Of a stretch of DNA of 64,000 bases, positions 1-7,319 are shown piece by piece. A program made the position numbers and the translations under genes. The notes beneath the pieces are model-generated. The model ran no database searches. It saw only the letters and a program-made list of their open reading frames with translations, and was not told where the DNA came from. Source of the DNA: CALOFP01 sp942492635. Its GTDB lineage: Bacteria; UBP6; UBA1177; CALOFP01. Location: assembly GCA_942492635.1 (NCBI GenBank), contig CALOFP010000004.1, positions 248,001-312,000 of the forward strand. The letters run 5' to 3'. Numbering within the stretch: the first letter of the stretch is position 1; each line of letters begins with the position of its first letter.

Positions 1-1
1 A

Positions 2-1198
2 ACCATAACACTGGACAGGGATGAAATGCTGAGTCACGAAGAGATATCGGGCAACTACATCCTGATGCCGGGAATGGTCAATGCACACACCCACGTTCCC
101 ATGACTCTTTTCAAAGGTGCGGCGGAAGATCTTCCGCTTCACGATTGGCTTTCGGATCATATTTTCCCTCTTGAAGCAAAATTCATGTCCGCCGACATGG
201 GTTACGTTGCCGGACTCTGGGGGATGGCCGAGATGCTTATGAACGGAGTGACAGCCTTTAACGACATGTACTTTTTCGAGGAAGACATCGCGAAAGCGGC
301 GAGGGAGATCGGAATTAAACTGATAATGGGCGAGGGGATAATCAACTTTCCGGCAGCGACAGGAAGAACTCCGGAACAGACCCTAGAATTTACGGAAGAA
401 ATTGCAAAAAAATATGCGGATGATCCCTACATTTTCCCTGCGGTGGCGCCACACTCGCCATACTTGACCGATGACCTCTACCTTGTGAAATCAGCAGAAA
501 TATCGGATAAATACAACATTCCGCTGCACATCCACATGGCCGAGACAAAAAAGGAGGCGGAGGATTTTTACAGCAAGTGGAATGAGAGGGAGTTCGTTCA
601 TTTCGACAAGCTTGGCCTTCTCTCCGAAAGATTCGTTGCCGCACACAGTGTATGGATAGACAACGAGGAGATGGAAATCATGGCGGAAAGGGGAGTTACA
701 GTCGCCCACTGTCCGGCAAGCAACATGAAACTGGGAAGTGGACTGGCACCCGTCTGGAAAATGATGAAAAAAGGTGTGAACGTGACGGTAGGAACCGATG
801 GATCGGCCAGCAATAACAACCTCGATCTTTTAAAAGAAGTGGAGCTCGCCGCCAAACTTCAGAAGGGAATAAACCACGATCCCACGGCAATGCCTGCTCT
901 TGAAGCTCTAAAGACAGTCACCTCGAACGCTGCCAAACCCTTCGGCGGAAGTTTCGGAAAGCTTGTGGAAGGGGGAAGAGCCGACATGGTTCTCGTTTCA
1001 CTCGATTCGCCCGGGCTTTCACCACACTATTCACTGCCTGCAGCGCTTGTGTACGCTGCATCCAGCAGGGATATAGACACAGTCTTCGTAGAAGGCGAAA
1101 AAGTGGTAGAGAAAGGAAAGTTGATAAGCCTGAGCATTGATGAACTTAGAAAAGAATTTAAAAAACTTTCCGAAGAAGTAAGAATTCACCTCAAATAG
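2..1198 (+). CDS. Amidohydrolase, MTA/SAH deaminase-like (5' end outside window)
   Basis: The frame is open from base 2, so the gene begins before the window; the ATG at 26 is internal. About 398 residues are visible and roughly 50 N-terminal residues are missing compared with the family. The sequence has the metal-dependent amidohydrolase signature: an MPGMVNAHTH block (HxH metal ligands), an HIHMAE histidine, an AHCPASNMKLGSG block and the GTDGSASNNNLD aspartate. This pattern matches the TRZ/ATZ and S-adenosylhomocysteine/5'-methylthioadenosine deaminase group, which deaminates adenosine-type compounds in the cytoplasm. Guanine, chlorohydrolase-type or other substrates are possible, since the residues that set specificity cannot be read with certainty. 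The next gene lies 184 bp downstream with its own likely promoter. Confidence 0.85.
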   Translation, partial: TITLDRDEMLSHEEISGNYILMPGMVNAHTHVPMTLFKGAAEDLPLHDWLSDHIFPLEAKFMSADMGYVAGLWGMAEMLMNGVTAFNDMYFFEEDIAKAAREIGIKLIMGEGIINFPAATGRTPEQTLEFTEEIAKKYADDPYIFPAVAPHSPYLTDDLYLVKSAEISDKYNIPLHIHMAETKKEAEDFYSKWNEREFVHFDKLGLLSERFVAAHSVWIDNEEMEIMAERGVTVAHCPASNMKLGSGLAPVWKMMKKGVNVTVGTDGSASNNNLDLLKEVELAAKLQKGINHDPTAMPALEALKTVTSNAAKPFGGSFGKLVEGGRADMVLVSLDSPGLSPHYSLPAALVYAASSRDIDTVFVEGEKVVEKGKLISLSIDELRKEFKKLSEEVRIHLK

Positions 1199-1270
1199 CC
1201 GAATAGATTCGAGGAAATTTCATATAAATCTAAAAATGGACCGGTCAATAGATTGAAATAATTACCTGAA

Positions 1271-1299
1271 TTGAACGTTATGTTTTTTAGCACGATACT
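1271..1299 (+). promoter_or_regulatory. Candidate sigma-70 promoter of the beta-barrel gene
   Basis: TTGAAC (1271-1276) and GATACT (1294-1299) are separated by 17 bp, about 80 bp before the ATG at 1383. This is a pattern match only. Confidence 0.4.
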
Positions 1300-1382
1300 G
1301 TTTTGAAGAAATTAAAATGAAGAATGGGAATAGGGTAGAATAGAAATAGAGACCTTTCAAACATTTGTGAATGGAGGATGAA

Positions 1383-1913
1383 ATGAAAAAACTTTTAATC
1401 ATGATCGTAATTATGATCTTTACAGCACTTACCTATGCAGAAGAGACATGGTCCACGGAAAACTCTCTCTACATGGGCGCCACGGCACTGGATATTTACG
1501 CACCCCTTGACGGAACAGCAAGGATAGGTGGCCGCTACTTTCTTTCCGATGGTGCAGCACTGGAACTGGCTCTATCCTTCCGCTTCCAGAACGAAGAGAG
1601 TGATGTGGCACAGGCCGGAGGAGGCATGTTTTCTCTTCAAGCTGCCTATGACTACTATCTGACCGACACACGCGTATCTCCATACCTCAAAGGAGGACTT
1701 GAATTCGGATACGCAGGAGGAGACGAATACGAAAACAGCAATGACGATGGATTCCTATTCGGAATACTCGGAGGTTTCGGAGCAGAATTCTTCATCATTA
1801 AACAGTTTTCAGTAAGCGGAGAGGCCCTTGTAATAATGCAGTTCTCACCATCCGTAATAATCGCGACAGTAACCCCGAGAGTAAAAGCCAGCTTCTTCTT
1901 CGACCTTTTCTAA
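1383..1913 (+). CDS. Small outer-membrane beta-barrel protein
   Basis: A 176-residue exported protein. The start chosen is ATG 1383 because GGAGG lies just before it, inside the codons of an upstream in-frame ATG at 1371. It begins with a signal peptide (KK, then LLIMIVIMIFTA, cleavage near YAEE). The mature part is made of alternating hydrophobic/polar strands rich in Gly, Tyr and Phe and ends in a terminal Phe (FFFDLF), the usual recognition signal of outer-membrane barrels. Size fits an eight-stranded barrel of the OmpW/OmpA-like porin-fold type. No specific function can be read. It stands alone between an amidohydrolase gene and a long non-coding region. Confidence 0.75.
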   Translation: MKKLLIMIVIMIFTALTYAEETWSTENSLYMGATALDIYAPLDGTARIGGRYFLSDGAALELALSFRFQNEESDVAQAGGGMFSLQAAYDYYLTDTRVSPYLKGGLEFGYAGGDEYENSNDDGFLFGILGGFGAEFFIIKQFSVSGEALVIMQFSPSVIIATVTPRVKASFFFDLF

Positions 1914-2192
1914 AACCACGAACTACGCGAACAAACGCGAACGGGGAAAAAATCAGCCACGAAAACACGCAAAGGGAATTCACTGAAAACATTCGCACCT
2001 TGCCTTTAAACTCAAAACTCACTCGTAGGGGGCGGCCAAAATCGGCGATAAACTCCACCCCCTTCTTATTTAAAAACCTCCCATCATTGTGAGGGGAGGA
2101 TAAAGGAGGGGTTATTTCCTGATACAAATCCGCAAGCCCCTGAAAACGGAATAATCTAAGAGACCTGTAAAAACTTTTTTCAAGCGCAAACA

Positions 2193-2451
2193 GCTCCTGA
2201 ATTGACCATTAAACAAATATCCAGGCCAATCCAGCCATCAAATTGCTTTAAAAACAAATATCGAGACCGCGCCAGCCGCTGGAATCGTGAAATTAAAAAT
2301 ATCGAGGTACGAAATAACGGCTGGCTGGAGCAGATTAATTTTTTTGAGACCGTTTTAGCGGCTATATTCATCAATATAAAAATAAACTGATAATCCCAGC
2401 CTCTAACTTGACCAAATTATTTTTTATGAGGTCGGATTAGAAACGTAATCG
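2193..2451 (+). repeat. Dispersed intergenic repeat, copy A
   Basis: About 260 bp that align by eye with copies at 59144-59392 and, more weakly, 48896-49170. Shared landmarks in the same order are CCAATCCAGCC, AAAACAAATATC, GTGAAATTAAAAATAT, a GACCG-TTTAGCGG-TATAT block and TTGACCAA followed by a T-run. It contains a short inverted pair CCAGCCG (2272-2278) and CGGCTGG (2318-2324). No coding sign and no transposase nearby. Confidence 0.6.
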
Positions 2452-2664
2452 GGATTTTAGTATTTGTGAAAATAAGGTGGCAAGATTGCAGGGAAGAGTG
2501 TCACCACCTGACGGGGTTCAGGGAAAAAGGTGGTGGTGGGCTTTATCTTCTATAATCATTCCACCCCGCTGGGGTTCGTTTAAGGGCTTTCCGATGAAAC
2601 ACCCCTGCGGTTTTGGTAATGAATTCTGTGTATTGTGCTGATGTTTGGGATCTTTTCCGCTAAA

Positions 2665-2682
2665 GCCTGCCGTAGAGCAGGC
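2665..2682 (-). terminator. Weak hairpin after ispG
   Basis: GCCTGC (2665-2670) and GCAGGC (2677-2682) form a 6-bp stem with a 6-nt loop. On the minus strand it lies about 60 nt beyond the ispG stop and is followed by only TTT, so it is a weak terminator candidate or simply part of a repeat. Confidence 0.3.
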
Positions 2683-2744
2683 GTTCTCAAGGCCGCGGAG
2701 CGAGCCGTTCAAAAGCGTAAGCGTTCACAAGAGAAGCGTTCTGA

Positions 2745-3815
2745 TCAATTCCACTTCTTTTCGATCTTTTCGAGCATGAAGTTGAAGGCCGTTTCCCTGT
2801 CGTCGAAACGTTTTACGGCACTGCCGTTTTCGAAGTAGAGGGCACCGTTTTTGCCGAGGGCTATTCCGAGGTCGGCTTCCCTGGCTTCGCCGGGGCCGTT
2901 CACTTCGCAGCCCATGAGGGCGACTTTGAGCGCGGGACGGAGCCACCATCTTTTTTCGGTGAACCAATTCTCCAGCTTACGGTAGTAGCGGAAAAGTTCG
3001 CCGTGGGTTCTTCCGCAGGTGGGACAGCTGATGATTTCGCCTCCCTGCTGGAGAATTCCGTATGACTTGAGTATCTGCATTCCCACTTTGATTTCTTCTT
3101 CCACGGGCGCTGTGAGGCTCACTCTGAAGGTGTCCACAAGTCCTTCTTCGAGAAGTATTCCTATTCCCATGGCCGCTTTCACGGTTCCCTGGATTCCTGC
3201 TCCGGCTTCGGTGATTCCTACGTGAAGCGGGGCGTCTGTGAACTGTGAGACCAACCTGCAGGAATCTACTGTCTTCCTGACGCTGTTGTGTTTGACGGAT
3301 ATTTTGAAGTTATTGAATCCCAGGTCGCTTTCAATGTAGTCGACCCAGTTCTTTGTGCTTTCCACAAGTCCTTCGGTTGTTACTCCGTTATATTTTTCCA
3401 CGATCTCTTTTTCGAGTGATCCGCCGTTTACTCCGATTCTCAGAGCGAGATTCTTTCTCTTCTTTGCAGCTTCCACAACTTCCCTGACTCTCTCTTTTCC
3501 TCCTATGTTTCCGGGGTTTATCCTTATTCCGGACACTCCGGCTTCAATTGCGGCGAGTGCGAGTCCGTAGTCGAAATGGATGTCGGCGATGATCTCTCCG
3601 GGAAAGTTTTCCACCAGATATTTGAGTCCGTCCGTTTCATCCATATTCTTAAACGCGGTTCTCATTACCTTCAGGCCCATTTCATGTGCGTTCATGCACT
3701 CTTCGAGAGCTTTTTCGGGTGATGTGAGCGGCGTCGTTATCATCGACTGGAGAACAGGCGGCTCTCCTCCTCCGATAGGAGTCGAGCCCAACATTATTTT
3801 TCTGGATTTTCTCAT
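2745..3815 (-). CDS. ispG: 4-hydroxy-3-methylbut-2-en-1-yl diphosphate synthase (IspG/GcpE)
   Basis: 356 residues, a normal length for the bacterial enzyme without the plant-type insertion. It makes HMBPP from MEcPP in the MEP isoprenoid pathway using a [4Fe-4S] cluster. The N-terminal TIM-barrel half carries VLQSMITTPL and RINPGNIG. The cluster ligands are visible: CPTCGR (Cys264, Cys267) and MGCEVNGPGEA (Cys303). The start overlaps the dxs stop by 4 bp (ATGA), so the two are translationally coupled. It is the last gene of an xseB-ispA-dxs-ispG run, which joins three steps of isoprenoid synthesis in one transcript. The IspH gene is not in this window. Confidence 0.97.
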   Translation of the reverse strand: MRKSRKIMLGSTPIGGGEPPVLQSMITTPLTSPEKALEECMNAHEMGLKVMRTAFKNMDETDGLKYLVENFPGEIIADIHFDYGLALAAIEAGVSGIRINPGNIGGKERVREVVEAAKKRKNLALRIGVNGGSLEKEIVEKYNGVTTEGLVESTKNWVDYIESDLGFNNFKISVKHNSVRKTVDSCRLVSQFTDAPLHVGITEAGAGIQGTVKAAMGIGILLEEGLVDTFRVSLTAPVEEEIKVGMQILKSYGILQQGGEIISCPTCGRTHGELFRYYRKLENWFTEKRWWLRPALKVALMGCEVNGPGEAREADLGIALGKNGALYFENGSAVKRFDDRETAFNFMLEKIEKKWN

Positions 3816-5662
3816 GGAACAAGCCTCGATACCGCATCGAGAATGGAGCGGCTGTTGATTCCTTCCATGTCGCGGATTTCCTGCTGTGTTCCGTGGGTCG
3901 GATAGCGGTCTTTTATGCCGAGCAGCGAGAAGCGTGGGAAGACACCACGATTTCCAAGCTCTTCGATAAGCGCCGATCCGGCTCCGCCGGCTACGATTCC
4001 GTCCTCGATTGTGACGATGTTCCTGATTTTCTTTTTTTCAATAAGTTCGAAAAGCTCCTCGGGAAGCGGTTTTACGAAGCGGAGATCGTAAACGCTTGCC
4101 TCTTTCCCCCGTTCCTTCAGAATCTCGGCTGCCTCCTGCGCGAAGCGGCTGGTAATTCCGACTGAGACGATGAGTATGTCGCTGTCGGCCTCTTCAAGCA
4201 GCTCTCCTTCAACTTCCTTGAAGGGGGAAACGCGGTTGTAGAATCTTCTTCCCGTGCCGCTTCCGCGAGGGTATCTTATTGCTACGGGAGAGTCGGATTC
4301 TGCAGCAAATTCGAGGGCTCTGGACATTTCGAGTTCGTCTCTCGGCGCGATTACCGTCATGTTGGGAAGATTGCGCATGTAGGCTATGTCGAAAATTCCG
4401 TGGTGGGTTGCTCCGTCTTCACCGACAATTCCAGCCCTGTCGATAAGGAATGTAACGGGAAGGTTCTGGAGGGAAACATCGTGAATTATGGAGTCGTAAG
4501 CCCTCTGGAAAAAGGTGGAGTAGATCGCGACCATAGGTCTTAATCCGCCCGCCGCGAGTCCGGCCGCAAAAGTCACAGCGTGTCCTTCGGCCATTCCGAC
4601 GTCGTAAACCCTGTCGGGCATGCTGTTCTGTAGCTTTACGAGACCGGTTCCGTCAGGCATTGCAGCCGTGATTGCAACAAGCTTCCTGTTTCTCCTGAAA
4701 AGTGCCGGAAGGTAGGAGCCGAGGTATCCTGTGAAACTGGGGCCCGATTTTTTAACGGGTTTTCCCGTTTCCTTATCGAAAGGGGAAACTCCGTGGAATG
4801 AAGTGGGATTTTCCTCGGCGAAGGGGTAGCCTTTTCCCTTTTTGGTGACAACGTGCACGAGAACAGGTCCGTCGGTGTCGCGGATATCACGGAATGTTTC
4901 GATCATCTCTTCCATGTTGTGTCCGTCGATGGGACCTACGTAGTTGTAGCCGAAACCTTCGAAAAGCATTCCAGGTGTAAGTAGGGATTTTGATGAATCG
5001 AGAGTCTTGCTGAGAACATCCAGAATCTTATCGCCGTGAAAAAACGGAGGAAGTTTGGAAAGAAGACCCTTTACCTCCTTTTTCACGGTGTTGTATGTCG
5101 CGCCTGTAAGCTTTCTGCTGAACCAGGAGGAGAGGGATCCCACGCTGGTGGCGATGAACATGTCGTTGTCGTTGAGGATGGTGATCATGTCCTTTCCGGT
5201 CGCTTCGGCCTGATTCATGGCTTCGAAACTCATTCCGCTGGTCATGGCTCCGTCACCGATGACGGCTATCACCTTTCCGGCCTCTTTCTTTCTCTTCATC
5301 GCCTCTTTTATCCCGAGTGCGGCGCTTATGGAGTTGCCTCCGTGACCCATGCCGAAAAAGTCGAAGGGACTTTCGGATCTTTTGGGAAAGCCGCTTATTC
5401 CATTGAGCGTTCGGAGGGAGTGAAAATCCTCCTTACGGTCGGTGAGTATTTTGTAGGCGTAGGCCTGGTGACCGACGTCCCAGACAATTTTGTCGTGGGG
5501 CAGGTCGAATACGTTCAGAAGCGCGAGTGTGAGGTCGACTGTTCCCAGTGAGGAGGCGAGGTGCCCTCCGTTTTTTGAACAGACGTCGATTATCTGGCGA
5601 CGAACCTCCTCAGCTTCGTGCTCGAGTCCTTTTGGATCGAGGTTCTTGATTTTGTTAAGCAT
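3812..5662 (-). CDS. dxs: 1-deoxy-D-xylulose-5-phosphate synthase
   Basis: 616 residues, the usual length. The thiamine-diphosphate enzyme condenses pyruvate with glyceraldehyde 3-phosphate, the entry step of the MEP pathway. Visible: the TPP/Mg motif GDGAMTSGM (residues 136-144) with NDND near 164-167, an early VWDVGHQAY block, the DGHN and GEDGATHHG blocks of the transketolase-like central part, and the C-terminal transketolase domain ending in an HGTQQEI region. The ATG directly follows the ispA stop (TAAATG), with AAAGGAG inside the ispA end serving as ribosome binding site. It overlaps ispG by 4 bp. Confidence 0.97.
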   Translation of the reverse strand: MLNKIKNLDPKGLEHEAEEVRRQIIDVCSKNGGHLASSLGTVDLTLALLNVFDLPHDKIVWDVGHQAYAYKILTDRKEDFHSLRTLNGISGFPKRSESPFDFFGMGHGGNSISAALGIKEAMKRKKEAGKVIAVIGDGAMTSGMSFEAMNQAEATGKDMITILNDNDMFIATSVGSLSSWFSRKLTGATYNTVKKEVKGLLSKLPPFFHGDKILDVLSKTLDSSKSLLTPGMLFEGFGYNYVGPIDGHNMEEMIETFRDIRDTDGPVLVHVVTKKGKGYPFAEENPTSFHGVSPFDKETGKPVKKSGPSFTGYLGSYLPALFRRNRKLVAITAAMPDGTGLVKLQNSMPDRVYDVGMAEGHAVTFAAGLAAGGLRPMVAIYSTFFQRAYDSIIHDVSLQNLPVTFLIDRAGIVGEDGATHHGIFDIAYMRNLPNMTVIAPRDELEMSRALEFAAESDSPVAIRYPRGSGTGRRFYNRVSPFKEVEGELLEEADSDILIVSVGITSRFAQEAAEILKERGKEASVYDLRFVKPLPEELFELIEKKKIRNIVTIEDGIVAGGAGSALIEELGNRGVFPRFSLLGIKDRYPTHGTQQEIRDMEGINSRSILDAVSRLVP

Positions 5663-6541
5663 TTAATAACTCCTTTCTATTATGTAGGAGGAGAAGTCGT
5701 AGAGCATTTCCCTGTAGCCGTTTTCCGGCAGTACCGCGAGGCATTCCCTGGCTTTTTCAACATATTCGGCAGCGACTCTTTTTGCCTCTTCCAGTCCCAG
5801 AAGTGAAGGATAGGTCGCCTTGTCCAGTTCCGCGTCCGACCCTACGGGTTTTCCGAGGAGTGTTTCGTCTGCAACAATGTCCAGTATGTCGTCTGCAATC
5901 TGGAATGCCAGACCTATGTACTTTCCATACTCCTCGAGTGCGTCGACGATTTTTTTATCCGCTCCGAGAAACGCTGCTGCTCCGGCAAGCCCGGCCTGAA
6001 TGAGGCAGCCTGTCTTTTTGAGGTTTATGGTGTCGAGAGTTTCAACATTTCTCTCCTTTTCCGGAATTCTGCAGTCCATAACCTGTCCGAGAACCATTCC
6101 TTTGCCTCCTGCGCAGCGTGCAAGGTAGGATCCTCCGCGCTTGAGATCGCCTTCTCCCATTGTGAACAGAAGGGTGAATGCATCCGTAAGCAGGGCGTCG
6201 CCTGCAAGAATCGCCAGATCTTCACCGAACTTCTTGTGTGAACTGGGTTTTCCCCTTCTGAGATCGTCGTCATCCATCGCAGGCAGATCGTCGTGAATCA
6301 GGGAGTAGGTGTGTATGAATTCCAGAGCGCATGCGTAGGGATAGACTGTTTCGGGGCTCTTCTCCAGAAGATGGGCCACAAGAATTGCGAGAAACGGGCG
6401 AAGTCTTTTGCCGCCCGCCTCGAGGCTGTAAAGCATTGCCTCTCTCAGCGGTCCTTCATCTTCAATCTTTTCAATATATGCCGGTAAGAGGGCCTCAACC
6501 TTCTCCTTCTGCTCTCTGTGAAAGCTTTTCCAAGTCATCAC
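5663..6541 (-). CDS. ispA: Polyprenyl (farnesyl/geranylgeranyl) diphosphate synthase
   Basis: 292 residues, all-alpha trans-prenyltransferase. The first aspartate-rich motif DDLPAMD is at 84-90, embedded in the family's HDDLPAMDDDDLRRG block, and the second, DDILD, is at 217-221. GGKRLRP near 43-49 binds isopentenyl diphosphate. It condenses IPP with allylic diphosphates to make C15 or C20 products for quinone, undecaprenyl or other lipids; chain length cannot be fixed from the sequence. It overlaps xseB by 4 bp and abuts dxs. The xseB-ispA-dxs arrangement is a widespread bacterial operon. Confidence 0.95.
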   Translation of the reverse strand: MMTWKSFHREQKEKVEALLPAYIEKIEDEGPLREAMLYSLEAGGKRLRPFLAILVAHLLEKSPETVYPYACALEFIHTYSLIHDDLPAMDDDDLRRGKPSSHKKFGEDLAILAGDALLTDAFTLLFTMGEGDLKRGGSYLARCAGGKGMVLGQVMDCRIPEKERNVETLDTINLKKTGCLIQAGLAGAAAFLGADKKIVDALEEYGKYIGLAFQIADDILDIVADETLLGKPVGSDAELDKATYPSLLGLEEAKRVAAEYVEKARECLAVLPENGYREMLYDFSSYIIERSY

Positions 6542-6771
6542 TGCTCCTCCTTTTTTCCCAGTGTATCCGAGGGGACTTCTTCAAGGCCCTTCTCCGTGAG
6601 AATTTCCACTTTCGATTCCATTTTGCGGAGATCTTCACGAAGCGTTTTTGCTAGTTTTATTCCTTTTTCGTATAGTTTTACCGAATCTTCGAGTTCCGCC
6701 TGTGATCCGAGCTCGTCAACTATTGTTTCAAGTTCCGAAATCCTTGCGGAAAAATTGGGTTTTTTAGCCAT
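6538..6771 (-). CDS. xseB: Exodeoxyribonuclease VII small subunit
   Basis: 77 residues, the typical size. The helical-hairpin pattern is clear: SARISELETIVDEL, a short turn region with LEDSVKLYEKGIKLA, then a second helix. XseB binds several copies to the large subunit XseA in the cytoplasm to degrade single-stranded DNA. The C-terminus (about residues 60-77) is acidic and looks disordered. It heads the ispA-dxs-ispG run behind a likely promoter at 6813-6840; the large-subunit gene xseA is not in the window. Confidence 0.93.
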   Translation of the reverse strand: MAKKPNFSARISELETIVDELGSQAELEDSVKLYEKGIKLAKTLREDLRKMESKVEILTEKGLEEVPSDTLGKKEEQ

Positions 6772-6812
6772 GTTGACTCCTCTTCAATAAAGACGGCCAG
6801 ATAGTCCAGATA

Positions 6813-6840
6813 ATATTATTTAAAAGCATAAAAAAGTCAA
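6813..6840 (-). promoter_or_regulatory. Candidate sigma-70 promoter of xseB-ispA-dxs-ispG
   Basis: Read on the minus strand: TTGACT (6840-6835), a 16-bp spacer, TAATAT (6818-6813), about 40 bp before the xseB ATG. It would separate this operon from the upstream ruvX group. Confidence 0.45.
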
Positions 6841-6857
6841 AGGAGTCGGGAGTCAGT

Positions 6858-7319
6858 TCAGGTGCCTGAAATTTCACTGCGCAGGCGATGAAATTCCGTA
6901 CTCATCATGAAGTTTTTAAGAATCACGGCGGCGGCCATGGAGTCTATCTTTCCGCTCCTTTTCATCTTCATCTTGTTTTTCAGGGAGACGCCGCCGATTT
7001 CCATTGCTTCCCTTGTAGAATCCCTTTCGTCTTCCCGGAAAATCGGAAGATCGGGGAACTTCTTCTGAAGCCTTTTCTGGAAACCGCGGACGATGCTCGT
7101 CATGGTGCTCTCCTCTCCGCCGGTGTGAAGAGGCCAGCCGACAACGAAGGCTGCGATTTCGTATTCGGAAATTTTTTCTGCGAGAAGATCCAGGTCCTTG
7201 TAGATTGATTCACCACGCTTGACGGTTCCGAGCGGAACGGGAAACATCCAGAGCGGATCGCTGACGGCGATGCCGATGGTTTTAATGCCTATGTCGAGTG
7301 ATACGATTCTCTTTTCCAT
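6858..7319 (-). CDS. ruvX: RuvX/YqgF-family Holliday-junction-resolvase-like protein
   Basis: 153 residues with the RNase H-like fold signature: SLDIGIKTIGIAVSDP at the N-terminus (metal-binding Asp9), AAFVVGWPLHTGG, a FREDERDST block (the usual form is DERxTT) and a KIDSMAAAVIL C-terminal metal site. The family acts on 16S rRNA 5' end maturation or on branched DNA. The start codon overlaps the stop of the upstream acidic protein (TAATG), so translation is coupled to it. DERDST is a mild departure from the consensus but keeps the acidic residues. Confidence 0.9.
   Translation of the reverse strand: MEKRIVSLDIGIKTIGIAVSDPLWMFPVPLGTVKRGESIYKDLDLLAEKISEYEIAAFVVGWPLHTGGEESTMTSIVRGFQKRLQKKFPDLPIFREDERDSTREAMEIGGVSLKNKMKMKRSGKIDSMAAAVILKNFMMSTEFHRLRSEISGT

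Larger units (their letters stand above)
1914..2744. other. Long non-coding region with dispersed repeats
   Basis: No credible gene in 831 bp. From left to right it holds: short tandem-like repeats of the ccacgaa/acgcgaac type (1915-1975); a CCTCCC...GGGAGG fold-back (2077-2099); copy A of a dispersed repeat (about 2193-2451); a G/C-rich structured stretch with CACCACCT/AGGTGGTG arms (2502-2509, 2528-2535) and a CCCC-GCT-GGGG hairpin (2564-2574); a GCCTGC/GCAGGC hairpin (2665-2682); and several GCGTTC repeats just outside the end of ispG. The short frames here are not coding-like. Confidence 0.7.

Noticed and set aside
2202..2390. 62-residue ORF in the intergenic region
   Set aside because: It lies in copy A of the dispersed repeat and the frame is not kept in copy C.
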